The notes: generated from the letters alone by a model not told the origin. A DNA stretch of 64,000 nt from Kiritimatiellia bacterium (GCA_027493775.1 JAOSKE010000001.1:372001-436000), one strand, 5' to 3'; shown: positions 1 through 9,694, counted from the stretch's first letter. Numbers and translations: made by a program.

Positions 1-2
1 AG

Positions 3-923
3 CAGTCGGACTATTTTCGCGTCGTGAATAAATGGACGGATGAGGAGTCCGCTCGCGCGGCATTGCGGCGGGGCGAGGCGATGTTCGTGTTGAATATCCC
101 ACCGGACTTTACGCGCCGCTTGTTGCGCGGCGAGCGTCCGGCCCTGTTGTTGGAGGCGGATGCGACGGACCCTGTTGCTGCGGGCGCTGCGGTGGGAGCA
201 ATCGAGCAGATCGCCCAGTCTGCATTGAAAAAAGATGCGGTGGGCGCATTAAGTTATTTGGCGGAACCCGAAAGCCAGAAGCCGTTTCAGGTGCATGTAC
301 ATCGTTTGTTCAATCCGGACTCCATCAGCAGAAACAATATCGTTCCCGGTTTGATGGGAATGATTCTGACGCTGATGATGGTGTTGCTCACGGGCCTTGC
401 GATGACGCGCGAGCGCGAGCGCGGCACGATGGAGAATTTGCTGGCGATGCCCGTGCGTCCGCTGGAAGTGATGGCGGGCAAGGTGGCGCCGTATATTGCA
501 GTCGGATTGATCCAGGTGACGCTGATTTTGCTCGCCGCCATCTTTATCTTTCGCGTTCCCTTCCTCGGCAGCCTTGTCTGGTTGTATGTCTCCGCCCTGC
601 TCTTTGTCGCAGCAAATTTGACCGTCGGCATCATGCTATCCTCGCTGGCGCGAAATCAGTTGCAAGCGATGCAGATGACGGTCTTTTTCTTTCTGCCGAA
701 TCTGATGCTGTCCGGCTTCATTTTTCCCTTTCAGGGAATGCCCGGATGGGCGCAGGCAATCGGGCGCGCTCTCCCGCTGACCTACTTTCTGCGGTTGGTG
801 CGCGGGATTTTTCTTAAAGGCAGCGAAGCGGCGGATATTTGGCCCAGCATCTGGCCGCTCCTTGTTTTCATGGTTGTCATTATGACCTTCGCAGTGAAGT
901 TCTATCGCAAAACTTTGGACTGA
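3..923 (+). CDS. ABC-2 type transporter permease, 5' end outside window
   Basis: Integral-membrane permease of an ABC-2 exporter of the YbhR/YhhJ type. The frame is open to the first base of the window, so the GTG at 24 is not the real start; the N-terminal transmembrane helix and part of the periplasmic domain lie upstream. Visible are the periplasmic part with the family phrase IPPDFTRRLLRGERPALLLE, then about five hydrophobic helices beginning at NIVPGLMGMILTLMMVLLTG, with the typical cytoplasmic RERERGTMENLLAMPV loop after the first. The cognate ATPase and membrane-fusion protein would be expected upstream. The family is certain; the substrate cannot be told. Confidence 0.93.
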   Translation, partial: QSDYFRVVNKWTDEESARAALRRGEAMFVLNIPPDFTRRLLRGERPALLLEADATDPVAAGAAVGAIEQIAQSALKKDAVGALSYLAEPESQKPFQVHVHRLFNPDSISRNNIVPGLMGMILTLMMVLLTGLAMTRERERGTMENLLAMPVRPLEVMAGKVAPYIAVGLIQVTLILLAAIFIFRVPFLGSLVWLYVSALLFVAANLTVGIMLSSLARNQLQAMQMTVFFFLPNLMLSGFIFPFQGMPGWAQAIGRALPLTYFLRLVRGIFLKGSEAADIWPSIWPLLVFMVVIMTFAVKFYRKTLD

Positions 924-1074
924 AGAAGCGCTGCGGATCGCCTCGTTCAATTCTTTTACAAAAATGTGATTTGCTCAACTTTTGTGTTTGCGCGGTTAAT
1001 GGATATGTGTCAACATAAGCAGAGTTCCCGCAGGTGGCGGGATGGAGTGCTAGATAAACTGGAGGAGTAATAGG

Positions 1075-1617
1075 ATGAAGCTGAAAGCATGTATCGCAAT
1101 GTTAGCCGTTTGTGTGGCGTCTATGTCGTATGGAGAGGTGTCCGTGTTTTATAGCTATCAAGACACGAAGGATATTGGGTCGGGAAGTGGTGTCGGTCTG
1201 AAAATTGATATCCCTGTCGCCGACAATGTAAGCCTTGATGTGCGTGGAAGCTGGATGACGGGCTATGATGTGAAGACGGAAAAGAATGGCGGGGCGTTTT
1301 CCTCTGATCTCGATCTGGTTCCTGTCGAGGCGAACCTGAACCTTGCCCTGCCTGTCATCGCGGGAGTCGCGCCCTATGTCGGTGCCGGTGTCAGCTACAA
1401 CTTCTTCTTCGATAACGATACGCTTGATTCTGATTGGGGCTATAATGCCCACGTGGGAGCGAGTCTGGGTCTCAGCGATGGTTTAGCACTTTTCGCCGAA
1501 GTGAAGTACCTCTGGTCCGAAGTAGACGGGAAGAGCGGGATCCTTGGCGCTGGTTCCGACTACAAGGCTAAATTAGACGGTGTTGGCGTGATTGTCGGTT
1601 TGACATTCAGCCTTTAA
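1075..1617 (+). CDS. Outer-membrane beta-barrel-like protein (paralogue 1)
   Basis: A 180-residue exported protein with a clear signal peptide (residues 1-20, cleavage after SYG) followed by alternating polar/hydrophobic strands and an aromatic C-terminus (VIVGLTFSL), as in small OmpA/OmpW-like barrels. A strong ribosome site (GGAGGAG) precedes the ATG. The next gene downstream is a paralogue with the same opening after the signal peptide (FYSYQDTKD), so the pair arose by tandem duplication. No specific function can be assigned. Confidence 0.8.
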   Translation: MKLKACIAMLAVCVASMSYGEVSVFYSYQDTKDIGSGSGVGLKIDIPVADNVSLDVRGSWMTGYDVKTEKNGGAFSSDLDLVPVEANLNLALPVIAGVAPYVGAGVSYNFFFDNDTLDSDWGYNAHVGASLGLSDGLALFAEVKYLWSEVDGKSGILGAGSDYKAKLDGVGVIVGLTFSL

Positions 1618-1646
1618 GAACGCTTCGGATAATTTCGGTTTTTGAG

Positions 1647-1690
1647 GACGGTATGTGGAGGGAGTGACCTTCACATACCGTCTTTTTCTT
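1647..1690 (+). terminator. Rho-independent terminator
   Basis: An 11-bp perfect stem (GACGGTATGTG / CACATACCGTC) with a 14-nt loop, followed by TTTTTCTT. It ends the first barrel-protein transcript and separates it from its paralogue. Confidence 0.85.
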
Positions 1691-1790
1691 AAGTCATTTT
1701 TATACGCCTTGAATCCTGCAAAAAATGTGTCAAACTTCGCTGTGTTCGCACGGGAAGAAATGAAATTCGATTGGATAACGGAGGTGTGTT

Positions 1791-2315
1791 GTGAAGATTA
1801 AATGGTGTGTTGCGCTGCTGGCGCTTGGTGTGGCCTCGATGGCGTACGCCGACTTGGGTCTGTTTTATTCGTATCAGGATACGAAAGATATGGGAGCGGG
1901 GAGTGGCGGCGGACTGAAGTATGACATCCCCCTGAATCGGCATGTCAGCGTGGATGCGCGCGCCACGATCATTACGAGTTACGATGTGAGGCAGCCGACA
2001 TGGACTGCAGACATTGATATGATTCCGATTGAGCTGAATGTGAATCTCAAGTACCCGGTTGCCCGCATGCTTCCCTATATCGGCGGCGGGGTGGGGTATT
2101 ACTATTTTCACCCGAGCTGGATGGATGAGGAAATCGGTTACAACATCCATGCGGGGGTCAGCGTCGGTATTGCAGACGGAATGGATGTATTCGCGGAAGT
2201 GAAATATCAGTTTCTTGAAGTTGACGGCTCCCACACGTTCCTCGATAAGAGCGAACGCTACAAGATTGACGCCGACGGTGTTGGTGTGATTGCCGGCTTG
2301 TTGATTCGGTTTTAG
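1791..2315 (+). CDS. Outer-membrane beta-barrel-like protein (paralogue 2)
   Basis: A 174-residue paralogue of the preceding gene with the same architecture: signal peptide ending at MAYA, then LFYSYQDTKDMGAGSG and a barrel-like sequence ending in GVIAGLLIRF. The start is GTG, chosen because GGAGGT lies just upstream and because it gives a complete signal peptide. The upstream DNA partly resembles that of paralogue 1, which suggests the duplication included the promoter region. Its stop overlaps the convergent trkH stop by four bases. Confidence 0.8.
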   Translation: MKIKWCVALLALGVASMAYADLGLFYSYQDTKDMGAGSGGGLKYDIPLNRHVSVDARATIITSYDVRQPTWTADIDMIPIELNVNLKYPVARMLPYIGGGVGYYYFHPSWMDEEIGYNIHAGVSVGIADGMDVFAEVKYQFLEVDGSHTFLDKSERYKIDADGVGVIAGLLIRF

Positions 2316-3770
2316 CGTCGCCAAAAGCCGGGGATAAACAGCACGAGCATCGTGTAGAATTCCAACCGTCCGAGCAACATACAGAACGAGAGAATGATTT
2401 TCCCCGCGTCGGGGATTACGGAGTAGTTGCTCTGCGGGCCGACGGCGCCGAGACCGGGGCCGACGTTTCCGAGCGTCGCTGCCACAGAGGATACGGCGGT
2501 CAATGTGTCGGGCGTGAAGGCGATCATCGCCGCAGTGGCGGTGATGAAGATGAAAATGAAGATCACGAAGAACGCGCCGATCATATTGACCGCCTCGTCC
2601 TCGACAATCTGATGCCGCATTTTGACGTGGTACACGGCTTGCGGTTGGATGAAGAGTTTTAGTTCGCGTGCGATCTGCTTGAAGAGGATCAATACGCGGA
2701 CGACTTTGATTCCGCCGGAAGTCGAACCGGCACAACTGCCGATGACCATGAGTAGCAGCAGAATGTACTGAGAGAGCATGGGCCAGACGGCAAAGTTGTC
2801 ACCACCGAAGCCGGTTGTGGTCATTACGGTAACGACGCCGAAAACGACCCTGCGAATGGCTTTGTCCGGATTTTGCGGCAAAACGGGCCACGCATTTAGT
2901 GCGATGATGATGGATGAGATCACAAGGATGCCGATGTAGAGGCGAAACTCTGCATTGCGACTGTAGGCGTTCCAGCGTCCACGCAGGAACCGCCAGTGCA
3001 GGGCAAAATTTGTGCCGCCGAGCACCATGAAGACGATCAATACCCACTCAATGGCCGCGCTGTCGTATGCCGCGATTCCTTGCGTGTGCGTGGAAAATCC
3101 GCCGGTGGCGATAGTCGCAAAGGCATGGCAGACGGAGTCGAACCAGTCCATCCCGCAGAGCTTCAATGCCACGATGTTGGCGACGTTGAGTCCCGAGGTA
3201 AAGCCCCCATAGGAGTTTGGCCGTTCCCGCGATGCGCGGCGTCAGGCGATCTTTCGATGGCCCCGCGACTTCAGCGCGATAGATTTGCATTCCACCGGAG
3301 CCGAGGAGGGGAAGAATCGCAACCACGAGGACGAGAATGCCCATGCCGCCCATAAAATGGGTGAGAGCGCGCCAGAGTAGAATGCTGCGCGGAAGCTGTT
3401 CGAGGTTGTCCATGACCGAAGCGCCGGTGGTTGTTAGTCCGGATACCGCCTCGAACCACGCGCCAGCAAAATCGGGGATTGTTTTGCTGAGGATGAATGG
3501 GACTGCGCCGAGCAGGGTGCTCAACAACCAGCCGAACGTGACAACTCCGACCCCGTCGCGTCGCGTTAAATCTGTGACTCCGCGCGTGAACGCCCACAGC
3601 GCTGAACCAGCGAGAAGGGATATTGCGGCAGAGAGCGCGAAGGCGCGTTGCGCGGACCAAGGGTCCACATAAAAGGCGGCGACACCCCAACAGATGAGCA
3701 TGCCCACTCCCAAAACGAGGGGCAGAAAGGAGATGAGATGGAAGACAGCGCGAAAATTCACTTTGCTCAA
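2312..3770 (-). CDS. trkH: Trk potassium uptake protein TrkH (apparent frameshift)
   Basis: Membrane potassium channel subunit of the Trk system. All selectivity-filter segments are present: SGLTTTGASV, FATIATGGFST, TTTGFGGD and NVGPGLG. The sequence is split into two frames near 3190: the first frame runs through KLLWGLYLG and then loses homology, while the second resumes with LNVANIVALKLCGMDWFD. Removing one A from GGGACTCA restores a single protein of about 485 residues. The start overlaps the trkA stop by four bases (ATGA), so the two form an operon. The break is probably a sequence error, though a real mutation cannot be excluded. Confidence 0.9.
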
Positions 3771-5116
3771 CCCCGGAACAGGTCTTCAACCCGCGAGACA
3801 GCCGATGGTTCCGCGAAGAGTACGAGGTGATCGCCCGAGCGCAAAACCATACTGCCAGTGGGCGGTACAATCTCGTTCTGACGAAGAATCGTTGCAATCA
3901 TGATTCCAGCGGGAATGCGGATGGACTGAATGGGTTTATCGGTCCAACGGTGGTCATTCGTTAGCGCCACGTCCAGCAATTCGCCGGGTAATTTGTGCAG
4001 TAGCGCAGCCGCCTTCACATTTTTTCCGCGAACGTAATGGAGAATCGCATTGATCATCGAGAGGTGCGAGCTAACCGCACGATCGAGGAGGCTAAGGCTA
4101 TTAATGATCGGTACATACTCCGGTCGCACGACCTGTGCGAGGGTGAACGTCGCACCCGCCTTTTCCGCGAGCAGGCAAATCATGATGTTATTTTCGTCGC
4201 TCCCGGTCGCGGCGACGAAGGCTGTTCCGCGAATGACCCCGGCATTCTCAAGGGTGGGGGATTCTAGCGCATTGCCGCGAATAACCAGGGCTTTATCGAG
4301 GAGTTTCGAGCAGGCATCCGCCCGTTCCGGTGATGATTCGATCAGGACTACCGGGATATTTGTCTTTTCCAGTTTTTTGGCGAGCATCAAACCGAGGTCG
4401 CCGCCGCCGGCAATGATCACTTTTTCAAGCCGCTCTTCTTCCGGACTCGCCCATTGAATAAATGCGCGGACATTGGCTGGCTCACCGCAGAGATAAATAT
4501 CGTCGCCGATCATCAACTGCGTATCGCCTTTTGGAATGAGCAGCTCGTCTGCGCGCATGATGCCGATGAGACGAATTCGTTCCAGCAGATCCGGTTCGGG
4601 AAAGTTTTTCAGCGTCTGAAGGACCAGCGGGCTGTCCATGTGGACTTTAATGCCGACCGCAAGCACGCGGCCGCCGAGCATATCCACCGCCTCCAGCGTG
4701 CCGGGCATTCGGAGGATCGTGAAAATTTCGTCCGCGCACTCTTCCTTCTGGCTGATTACGAGATCAGGACCAAGTTTTCGGACATTCAGCTTTTCGTTGG
4801 CGTGGAGGAAGTCGGGATTTGCCACGCGCGCGACTTTGCGGGGAACGCCCGCTGCTTGGGCGAATCCACATGCAAGAATGTTGACCTCGTCCCGGTCCGT
4901 CACCGCGACGAGTAGGTCGGTTTTCATCAGCCCCGCATGCTCAAGCGTCCGTGGGCTGGAGCCATCGCCGACGATTGTCTGGATATCGAGGTGCGTCGCG
5001 ACTTCGTTCAACACCTCCTCATCCTGGTCAATGATGACGATGTCGTGCTTCTCTTCCCCCAATTTTTCGGCCAGATACCTTCCGGCGCTACCTGCCCCAA
5101 TGATCAAAACGCGCAT
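3767..5116 (-). CDS. trkA: Trk system potassium uptake protein TrkA
   Basis: Cytoplasmic NAD(H)-binding regulatory subunit of the Trk potassium transporter, 449 residues, the usual full length. It contains two RCK_N Rossmann domains, the first opening with IIGAGSAGRYLAEKLGEEKH and the acidic IIDQDEE, the second with VIIAGGGDLGLMLAKKL near residue 233. Each is followed by an RCK_C domain (ILRMPGTLEAVDML and LLDVALTNDHRW regions). It is first in a two-gene operon with trkH. Confidence 0.95.
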   Translation of the reverse strand: MRVLIIGAGSAGRYLAEKLGEEKHDIVIIDQDEEVLNEVATHLDIQTIVGDGSSPRTLEHAGLMKTDLLVAVTDRDEVNILACGFAQAAGVPRKVARVANPDFLHANEKLNVRKLGPDLVISQKEECADEIFTILRMPGTLEAVDMLGGRVLAVGIKVHMDSPLVLQTLKNFPEPDLLERIRLIGIMRADELLIPKGDTQLMIGDDIYLCGEPANVRAFIQWASPEEERLEKVIIAGGGDLGLMLAKKLEKTNIPVVLIESSPERADACSKLLDKALVIRGNALESPTLENAGVIRGTAFVAATGSDENNIMICLLAEKAGATFTLAQVVRPEYVPIINSLSLLDRAVSSHLSMINAILHYVRGKNVKAAALLHKLPGELLDVALTNDHRWTDKPIQSIRIPAGIMIATILRQNEIVPPTGSMVLRSGDHLVLFAEPSAVSRVEDLFRG

Positions 5117-5297
5117 AAGCGAGTACTCTTAAATGAAATGCAAACCCCGATGCTGCTACAACCCGCCCTCGGCATCAATCTGGAAACGGACTTGGCGGCC
5201 ATAATATGCTGTAACATGCTAAAGTGGAGGTGGTTGCGGTAGGAAGCAAAAAGGCCATTTTGGGCCCGAACGCAACTTATTTATACTTCCGCCCCGG

Positions 5298-5729
5298 CTA
5301 TTTCAAGGCCAGTTGGTCGTTTGGGATGCTGCGGGTGGTGCCGGAAATGTCAAGGAAATGGGCGCGTTTGATATGGAAACACTGCCATTTCTCAGGGATA
5401 CTCGCATCTGCCGCGTCCAGATCGCCAGCGAGGATAAGCTGGGTCAGTTCTGTCCCATCTGGCTCGACCTCCACGGGCACGCGCAGACTCAACGTGGTCT
5501 CTTGAAGAATTTCCTGCTGTCCATCGGCGCGGCGCGGGAGGAGCAGTTCAAGTTGCCCATCGTCGGAGACCCGGATTTTAACCTCGGCCCCGAACGTGTA
5601 CTGGCTGCAGCCACCGGAGGCCGGTGCGAGAACGCCGCGATTTCGCTGCTGGAAAATCGCTCGCAGGTTGATTACGTTCACGTTGTCAGATGCGTACGCC
5701 ATAAAGAACCCATACCTCAGAACTAACAA
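5298..5729 (-). CDS. Hypothetical exported protein
   Basis: A 143-residue frame of unknown function, divergent from psuG. The listed start is TTG; upstream in the same frame the sequence reads FICFALLLV before a stop, so the N-terminus looks like a signal peptide ending near FFMAYA even though no ATG lies in the right place. The start is therefore uncertain, and a small indel just upstream is possible. The body is acidic (VSDDGQLELLLP, VEVEPDGTEL). The codon pattern looks like a real gene and nothing convincing overlaps it. Confidence 0.55.
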   Translation of the reverse strand: MLVLRYGFFMAYASDNVNVINLRAIFQQRNRGVLAPASGGCSQYTFGAEVKIRVSDDGQLELLLPRRADGQQEILQETTLSLRVPVEVEPDGTELTQLILAGDLDAADASIPEKWQCFHIKRAHFLDISGTTRSIPNDQLALK

Positions 5730-5742
5730 AAGCGCAAAACAG

Positions 5743-6633
5743 ATGAATCTTCATTTTAACGCCGAGGTCAAAGCGGCGCATGCAGAATCCCGTCCAATCG
5801 TTGCCCTTGAGAGTACATTAATTACGCACGGCCTGCCACAGCCGGTGAACCTTGAGACGGGCCGCCACCTCGAACAAATTGTTCGCGATGTGGGCGCAAC
5901 CCCCGCGACGATTGCCTTGCTGCACGGACAAATTCACGTCGGCTTGGAGCCGTACGAACTCGAAGAACTTGCCATGGCGAAAGACGTTCGCAAATGCAGC
6001 CGTCGTGATCTCCCCATTGCCGTGGCGCGGAAAGAGAACGGCGCAACGACCGTCGCTGCGACCATGCTCCTCGCACATGCAGCGGGTATTCGTGTCTTTG
6101 CGACCGGTGGAATTGGGGGTGTCCATCGTGGGCACCCCTTCGATGTCAGTGCCGATTTGGAAGAACTGGGGCGAACTCCTGTCACCGTTGTTTGCGCCGG
6201 CGCAAAGGCGATTCTGGATTTGCCGCTTACGCTTGAGGCGCTTGAGACACGCGGTGTGTGCGTTGTTGGCTATGGCACTGACACATTTCCTTCATTCTAC
6301 TCGCGCAGCTCGGGACTTCCCGTTGACGTTCGCTGTGATACGGCGGATGACGTGGCGGCCATCATCAAGGCTCGCGACGCACTGAAGTTGGATGCCGGGA
6401 TTTTAGTCGGTGCGCCCATCCCGACGGAATACGAAGTCCCAGCAGAAGAAGCTGAAATCGCCATCTCCGCCGCATTACGCGAAGCGGAAGCCGCCGGTGT
6501 GAAAGGGAAAGAAGTGACGCCATTTCTACTCGCGCGAGTCAGCGCACTGACAGACCGGCGCAGTCAAATTGCAAACCTTGCTTTGTTGGAAAACAACGCT
6601 CGCATCGCTGCAGCGATTGCACGTCTAATATGA
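5743..6633 (+). CDS. psuG: Pseudouridine-5'-phosphate glycosidase
   Basis: Reversibly cleaves pseudouridine 5'-phosphate into uracil and ribose 5-phosphate in pseudouridine catabolism. It is 296 residues, normal for PsuG. Family signatures run through the protein: PIVALESTLITHGLPQPVNL, RKENGATTVAATMLLAHAAG, FATGGIGGVHRG and GYGTDTFPSFYSRSSGLPVD. I chose the ATG at 5743 because homology begins there; the frame is open further upstream but that part is unlike the family. No pseudouridine kinase (psuK) is adjacent, so the kinase must lie elsewhere or be absent. Confidence 0.95.
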   Translation: MNLHFNAEVKAAHAESRPIVALESTLITHGLPQPVNLETGRHLEQIVRDVGATPATIALLHGQIHVGLEPYELEELAMAKDVRKCSRRDLPIAVARKENGATTVAATMLLAHAAGIRVFATGGIGGVHRGHPFDVSADLEELGRTPVTVVCAGAKAILDLPLTLEALETRGVCVVGYGTDTFPSFYSRSSGLPVDVRCDTADDVAAIIKARDALKLDAGILVGAPIPTEYEVPAEEAEIAISAALREAEAAGVKGKEVTPFLLARVSALTDRRSQIANLALLENNARIAAAIARLI

Positions 6634-7013
6634 GTCGCATAGCGCACGACGTGATGAATGTTTAACCGCAGAAATGCGGCAGGGCGCTGTAGCCGCGGGC
6701 GTTGACCGCAGGGGATTGGTTCATCCACCGCCCTCAACGCGTCCGCCGTCGCCGAAGGCTATGGCGGGACAGGGGCGGCTACAGTTGGGCGAGCCAAATT
6801 CTAACCACGGAAAATGCGGAATAACACGGGAAGGCCGATCCGCGATGAGCGCTCAATACAACATCAAGCTCAGCCACTTCTCTCCATTCCCCCCGATTTT
6901 CCACTGGCCGTTTTGTTTCACCACAATTCGGCGAGCGTTGCGACCGAGGACCGCTTCGTCAACACGGAGAACAGCGGATTTGTTGCGGTCGAGCTGATGC
7001 GCTTCTTCGGCGG
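6634..7013. other. Gene-free stretch with GC-rich repeat
   Basis: About 380 bases between psuG and the convergent M23 lipoprotein gene. Frames here are proline/arginine-rich and lack any family resemblance. The first part holds an inverted-repeat element (listed separately); no promoter or terminator could be identified with confidence. Confidence 0.6.
6687..6784. repeat. Palindrome-bounded, REP-like element
   Basis: The 98-bp element starts with CTGTAGCCGC and ends with the exact reverse complement GCGGCTACAG. Its interior carries CCGCC-(N)-AAGGCTATGGCGGGACA, which resembles the hairpin part of the two 79-bp repeats at 17402 and 38201 (AGGCT...GGCGGGACA). This suggests one dispersed palindromic family in this genome. 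Confidence 0.55.
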
Positions 7014-7952
7014 TTACCGCCGGCCACTGAGAATTACGCCGCCCTCAGAAATTGAAAAAACCAACGCCCCTTCAAAACTGTCGGGACCCGACCACAGCGC
7101 GGGATGCCGCCGAAAATAGTCTGGAAGTTTGTTTGTTTTTGAAATCAGCTCAATCGCTACGGGGACGCGCCGGATGTGTTCGAGGAGCGTCAACTTGCCA
7201 TCGTGATCTTGATAGTCGCGAAACAGCGAAATGGGGTTTAGGCCCCAAAGATTTTGCCCATTGTAAAGGCCGCCCGGCGTATGTGTTTTAGGTAGGCCGG
7301 GCCAGGATAGAAAACGATCATTAGCAAGCATCCCAACTTCAAAGTGCAGATGTGCGCGGTTCATCGGAATTCCACTTGTCGAAGTGTTTCCCATGCGACC
7401 GAGGCGTGTGCCTGGCTCTACGATCATTCCTTCGCGCAACGCTGCATCGGCTTCGGCCATGTGTCCGTAAAGCGTATAGAATGTTCCGACCGGGTCGTTG
7501 TGAATGAGCACGACGTAGATGCCGTAATCCGAGTTCCCTGCGACTTTGTGCACCAACGCGACCCTCCCATAGGCTGCGGCGAACACGTCGTCCAGGGGAC
7601 GTCCCTTTGCATCGCGCGAGAGCGCGGCGATATCCACCCCTTCGTGAAAGCGGGGCAGGAGGAGCTTCCCGTATTGTCCCGTTCGAACGGAGCCGTATGT
7701 GCCCGATTCGGGCTTTCCCGATGCGGTGGTTTGATAGACCTCTGCCAGATTGTCGCTGGTGAGTCTCGTTTGGTGCGTAGGGTAGGCGAGGGTTTGCAGA
7801 TCAGAGGTTGGTTGGAAAATTGCGCCCTCAGGAACGGGCAGGGGGAGGGTTGCCTCGTCCGTTTGTTTGCGCCTGCCGCAACTGGAAACACAGCAGACGA
7901 GGAGCAGGAGAACGGCTACCCGCGCGAAAGCTGGAGCGATAGGTCCCGACAT
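7014..7952 (-). CDS. M23 family metallopeptidase lipoprotein
   Basis: A 312-residue lipoprotein with a lipobox (LLLLVCCVSSC, lipidated Cys near residue 25) and a C-terminal LytM/M23 zinc peptidase fold. The M23 signatures are visible: the strand IYVVLIHNDPVGTFYTLYGH, GTRLGRMGNTSTSG, and the HLHFEV motif. The first zinc-ligand region reads FHEGVDIAALSRD in place of the usual HxGxD, so one ligand may be present as H-E-G-V-D. The protein probably trims or helps trim peptidoglycan cross-links. Its start overlaps the stop of the upstream barrel-protein gene (TGATG), so they are cotranscribed. Confidence 0.88.
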   Translation of the reverse strand: MSGPIAPAFARVAVLLLLVCCVSSCGRRKQTDEATLPLPVPEGAIFQPTSDLQTLAYPTHQTRLTSDNLAEVYQTTASGKPESGTYGSVRTGQYGKLLLPRFHEGVDIAALSRDAKGRPLDDVFAAAYGRVALVHKVAGNSDYGIYVVLIHNDPVGTFYTLYGHMAEADAALREGMIVEPGTRLGRMGNTSTSGIPMNRAHLHFEVGMLANDRFLSWPGLPKTHTPGGLYNGQNLWGLNPISLFRDYQDHDGKLTLLEHIRRVPVAIELISKTNKLPDYFRRHPALWSGPDSFEGALVFSISEGGVILSGRR

Positions 7953-8710
7953 CAGAAGGCGAGACCGGCGACGATTTGCGGGCCGCGAAACTTCAAATCT
8001 GCCTTCAGGGGGATGCTTTTCTTTTTTGCGTCCAACGAAATTTGGCGGTAGCCGAGGCCGACGAAGAAAGGTCTGAAGTTGAGTTGGATGTTGGCCTCTG
8101 CGTCCCAGTAGTCCACTCGCGTATCCTGAATATCAATGGGGCTGCCGACAAGTGATAATTCTATTCGGACGAGCGATGCGGGGTCGAAGCGAAGCTGAGC
8201 GCCGACAATCGGCACGGCGGCCTTGGCCGAGCCGCTGGCCGTGGCGAAATTGTTGCCGGTGATATCCGTCTCGTATTTGAGATACTCAACACCCGCGATA
8301 ACCCCGGCCCGGAATCCGCGTGAGCCAGATTGCATGCGATAGGCCAGCCGCAGCATATCCGCTTTCGTGGCAGAATGGACATTCATTCCAGTCGGAAACG
8401 TGACATCGGTGAAGAGAACCGGCTTGGAGAGCCGTCCGCTTCCGGAGACATCAGCGGAGAGATAGTCCAGTATGATTTGATTTCCTTGTCCGAGCGCGGC
8501 GTTGAAACCGAGTATATCTTTTTTGCGATAGCCGAGGTCGTTTTTTATGTCAAAGCTGGTGCCGGAGTTGCCATCTTTACCGACGGCGCCGCTACCCGAC
8601 GGCTTCATCTCCCAGTACTTGCCCCCAATTTCCAAAGCCTGTCCGAAACCGGACGGTAAATTCATTGCGAGACACGCAATGGCCGCTGTCGTGATTAATA
8701 AAAAACGCAT
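7952..8710 (-). CDS. Exported beta-barrel-like protein
   Basis: A 252-residue protein with a signal peptide starting at MRFLLITTAAIACLAM. I prefer the ATG at 8710 to the frame's first start at 8752 because it opens directly on the signal sequence. The mature part has alternating strands (KYWEMKPSGSGAVG, QIILDYLSADVSGSG, ANIQLNFRPFFVGLGYRQ) and ends with IVAGLAF, consistent with an outer-membrane barrel. It is translationally coupled to the M23 lipoprotein gene downstream. Specific function unknown. Confidence 0.78.
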   Translation of the reverse strand: MRFLLITTAAIACLAMNLPSGFGQALEIGGKYWEMKPSGSGAVGKDGNSGTSFDIKNDLGYRKKDILGFNAALGQGNQIILDYLSADVSGSGRLSKPVLFTDVTFPTGMNVHSATKADMLRLAYRMQSGSRGFRAGVIAGVEYLKYETDITGNNFATASGSAKAAVPIVGAQLRFDPASLVRIELSLVGSPIDIQDTRVDYWDAEANIQLNFRPFFVGLGYRQISLDAKKKSIPLKADLKFRGPQIVAGLAF

Positions 8711-9070
8711 CCTCGGACGATATAGTCTCGCGCTATCTACAATCAACCGCAATCGCTATTCGATAGAATTCGCTGACGATCCGAGTGCCGCAATAGGGCC
8801 GTGCTAGCGATCAAGCACTTTGGTCAAGTATAGACATTCGGCTGAGCTGAAGAACCCACTGCTTACGGACGATCCCTCGGGGTTTGGCGGATCGCGTTTG
8901 GATAAGGTGAAGCGCAGGGCAAGAGGTCCGGGTCGAACCACAGGCGGCGCTGGAGGCACAAGGGGTTTCGCTCGCAAACTGCGCGAAGATCGTTCAACCG
9001 CAGATGCTGTCTGCAAGGCTGGTTGTCAATTTTGATTTCATCTGACCCGAATGGCAAAAAGATGGCTTCG
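8711..9070. other. Gene-free stretch, nothing identified
   Basis: About 360 bases upstream of the barrel-protein gene and downstream of the TRIC gene. The short frames here (for example 8820-9035 on the plus strand) are arginine/glycine-rich and look non-coding. I see no clear terminator, RNA or repeat; it probably contains the promoter of the barrel-M23 operon. Confidence 0.5.
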
Positions 9071-9694
9071 TTATTTATATTCGGGTGGATTGAATACGGG
9101 CACGCGGAGGCGCCAGTTGATTGCGGCGAAGCGGATGATGGCGACGGTGAGCATTCCACACTCGGCGGATGTGGTTTTGTCCACTTCGCCAAATTCGAAA
9201 AAGACCAGATAGACTATGGCGCCGAGGAGGGAGGCGGTCGCATAGACTTCGCGATCGCGGAGGAGCAGCGGAATTTCGACACTGAGCATATCGCGGATTA
9301 CGCCGCCGGCTACTCCCGTGATACAACCCATCAAGACGGAGACGACCGCGCCAAATCCAAGGTCGTTCGCAATCTGTGTGCCACTGATCGTGAACAGCGC
9401 GAGGCCAAGCGCGTCGGCGTAAAGGAGAATTCGTGTGGGCGGGCGATGATAGCGTACCCATAGAAGCGCAAGTCCTGCGCCGAGAAGTGAGAAGTAAAGA
9501 TAGTTGATGTCGCCGATCCAAAAGATGGGGCGACGATCAAGAAGGATGTCGCGCAGGGTGCCTCCGCCAATCGCGGTGACAAGCGCGATGACGACCACCC
9601 CGAACATATCAAATCCTTTGCGCGAGGACGTGAGCACGCCGCTGATCGCAAAAAAGCCGACGCCGACAAGGCTGAAAATGTAGAGCGTATCCAT
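9071..9694 (-). CDS. TRIC-family (UPF0126, YadS-like) cation channel
   Basis: A 207-residue membrane protein with about seven hydrophobic helices in two related halves. It shows the family motifs GVGFFAISGVLTSSRKGFD, TAIGGGTLRDILLDRRPIFW and, in the second half, CITGVAGGVIRDMLSVEIPL. The glycine-rich GGGTLRD and GGVIRD repeats are diagnostic of bacterial TRIC/YadS channels, which conduct monovalent cations. It lies 46 bp downstream of the flippase-methyltransferase gene on the same strand. Confidence 0.93.
   Translation of the reverse strand: MDTLYIFSLVGVGFFAISGVLTSSRKGFDMFGVVVIALVTAIGGGTLRDILLDRRPIFWIGDINYLYFSLLGAGLALLWVRYHRPPTRILLYADALGLALFTISGTQIANDLGFGAVVSVLMGCITGVAGGVIRDMLSVEIPLLLRDREVYATASLLGAIVYLVFFEFGEVDKTTSAECGMLTVAIIRFAAINWRLRVPVFNPPEYK

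Noticed and set aside
1689..2735. 348-residue minus-strand frame
   Set aside because: It is antisense to the barrel paralogue and out of frame with trkH; composition is Arg/His-rich with no family resemblance.
6674..6997. 107-residue plus-strand frame
   Set aside because: It runs across the palindromic element and has an unnatural Pro/Arg/Thr composition.
8820..9035. 71-residue plus-strand frame
   Set aside because: No ribosome site, no hydrophobic or family pattern; treated as intergenic.
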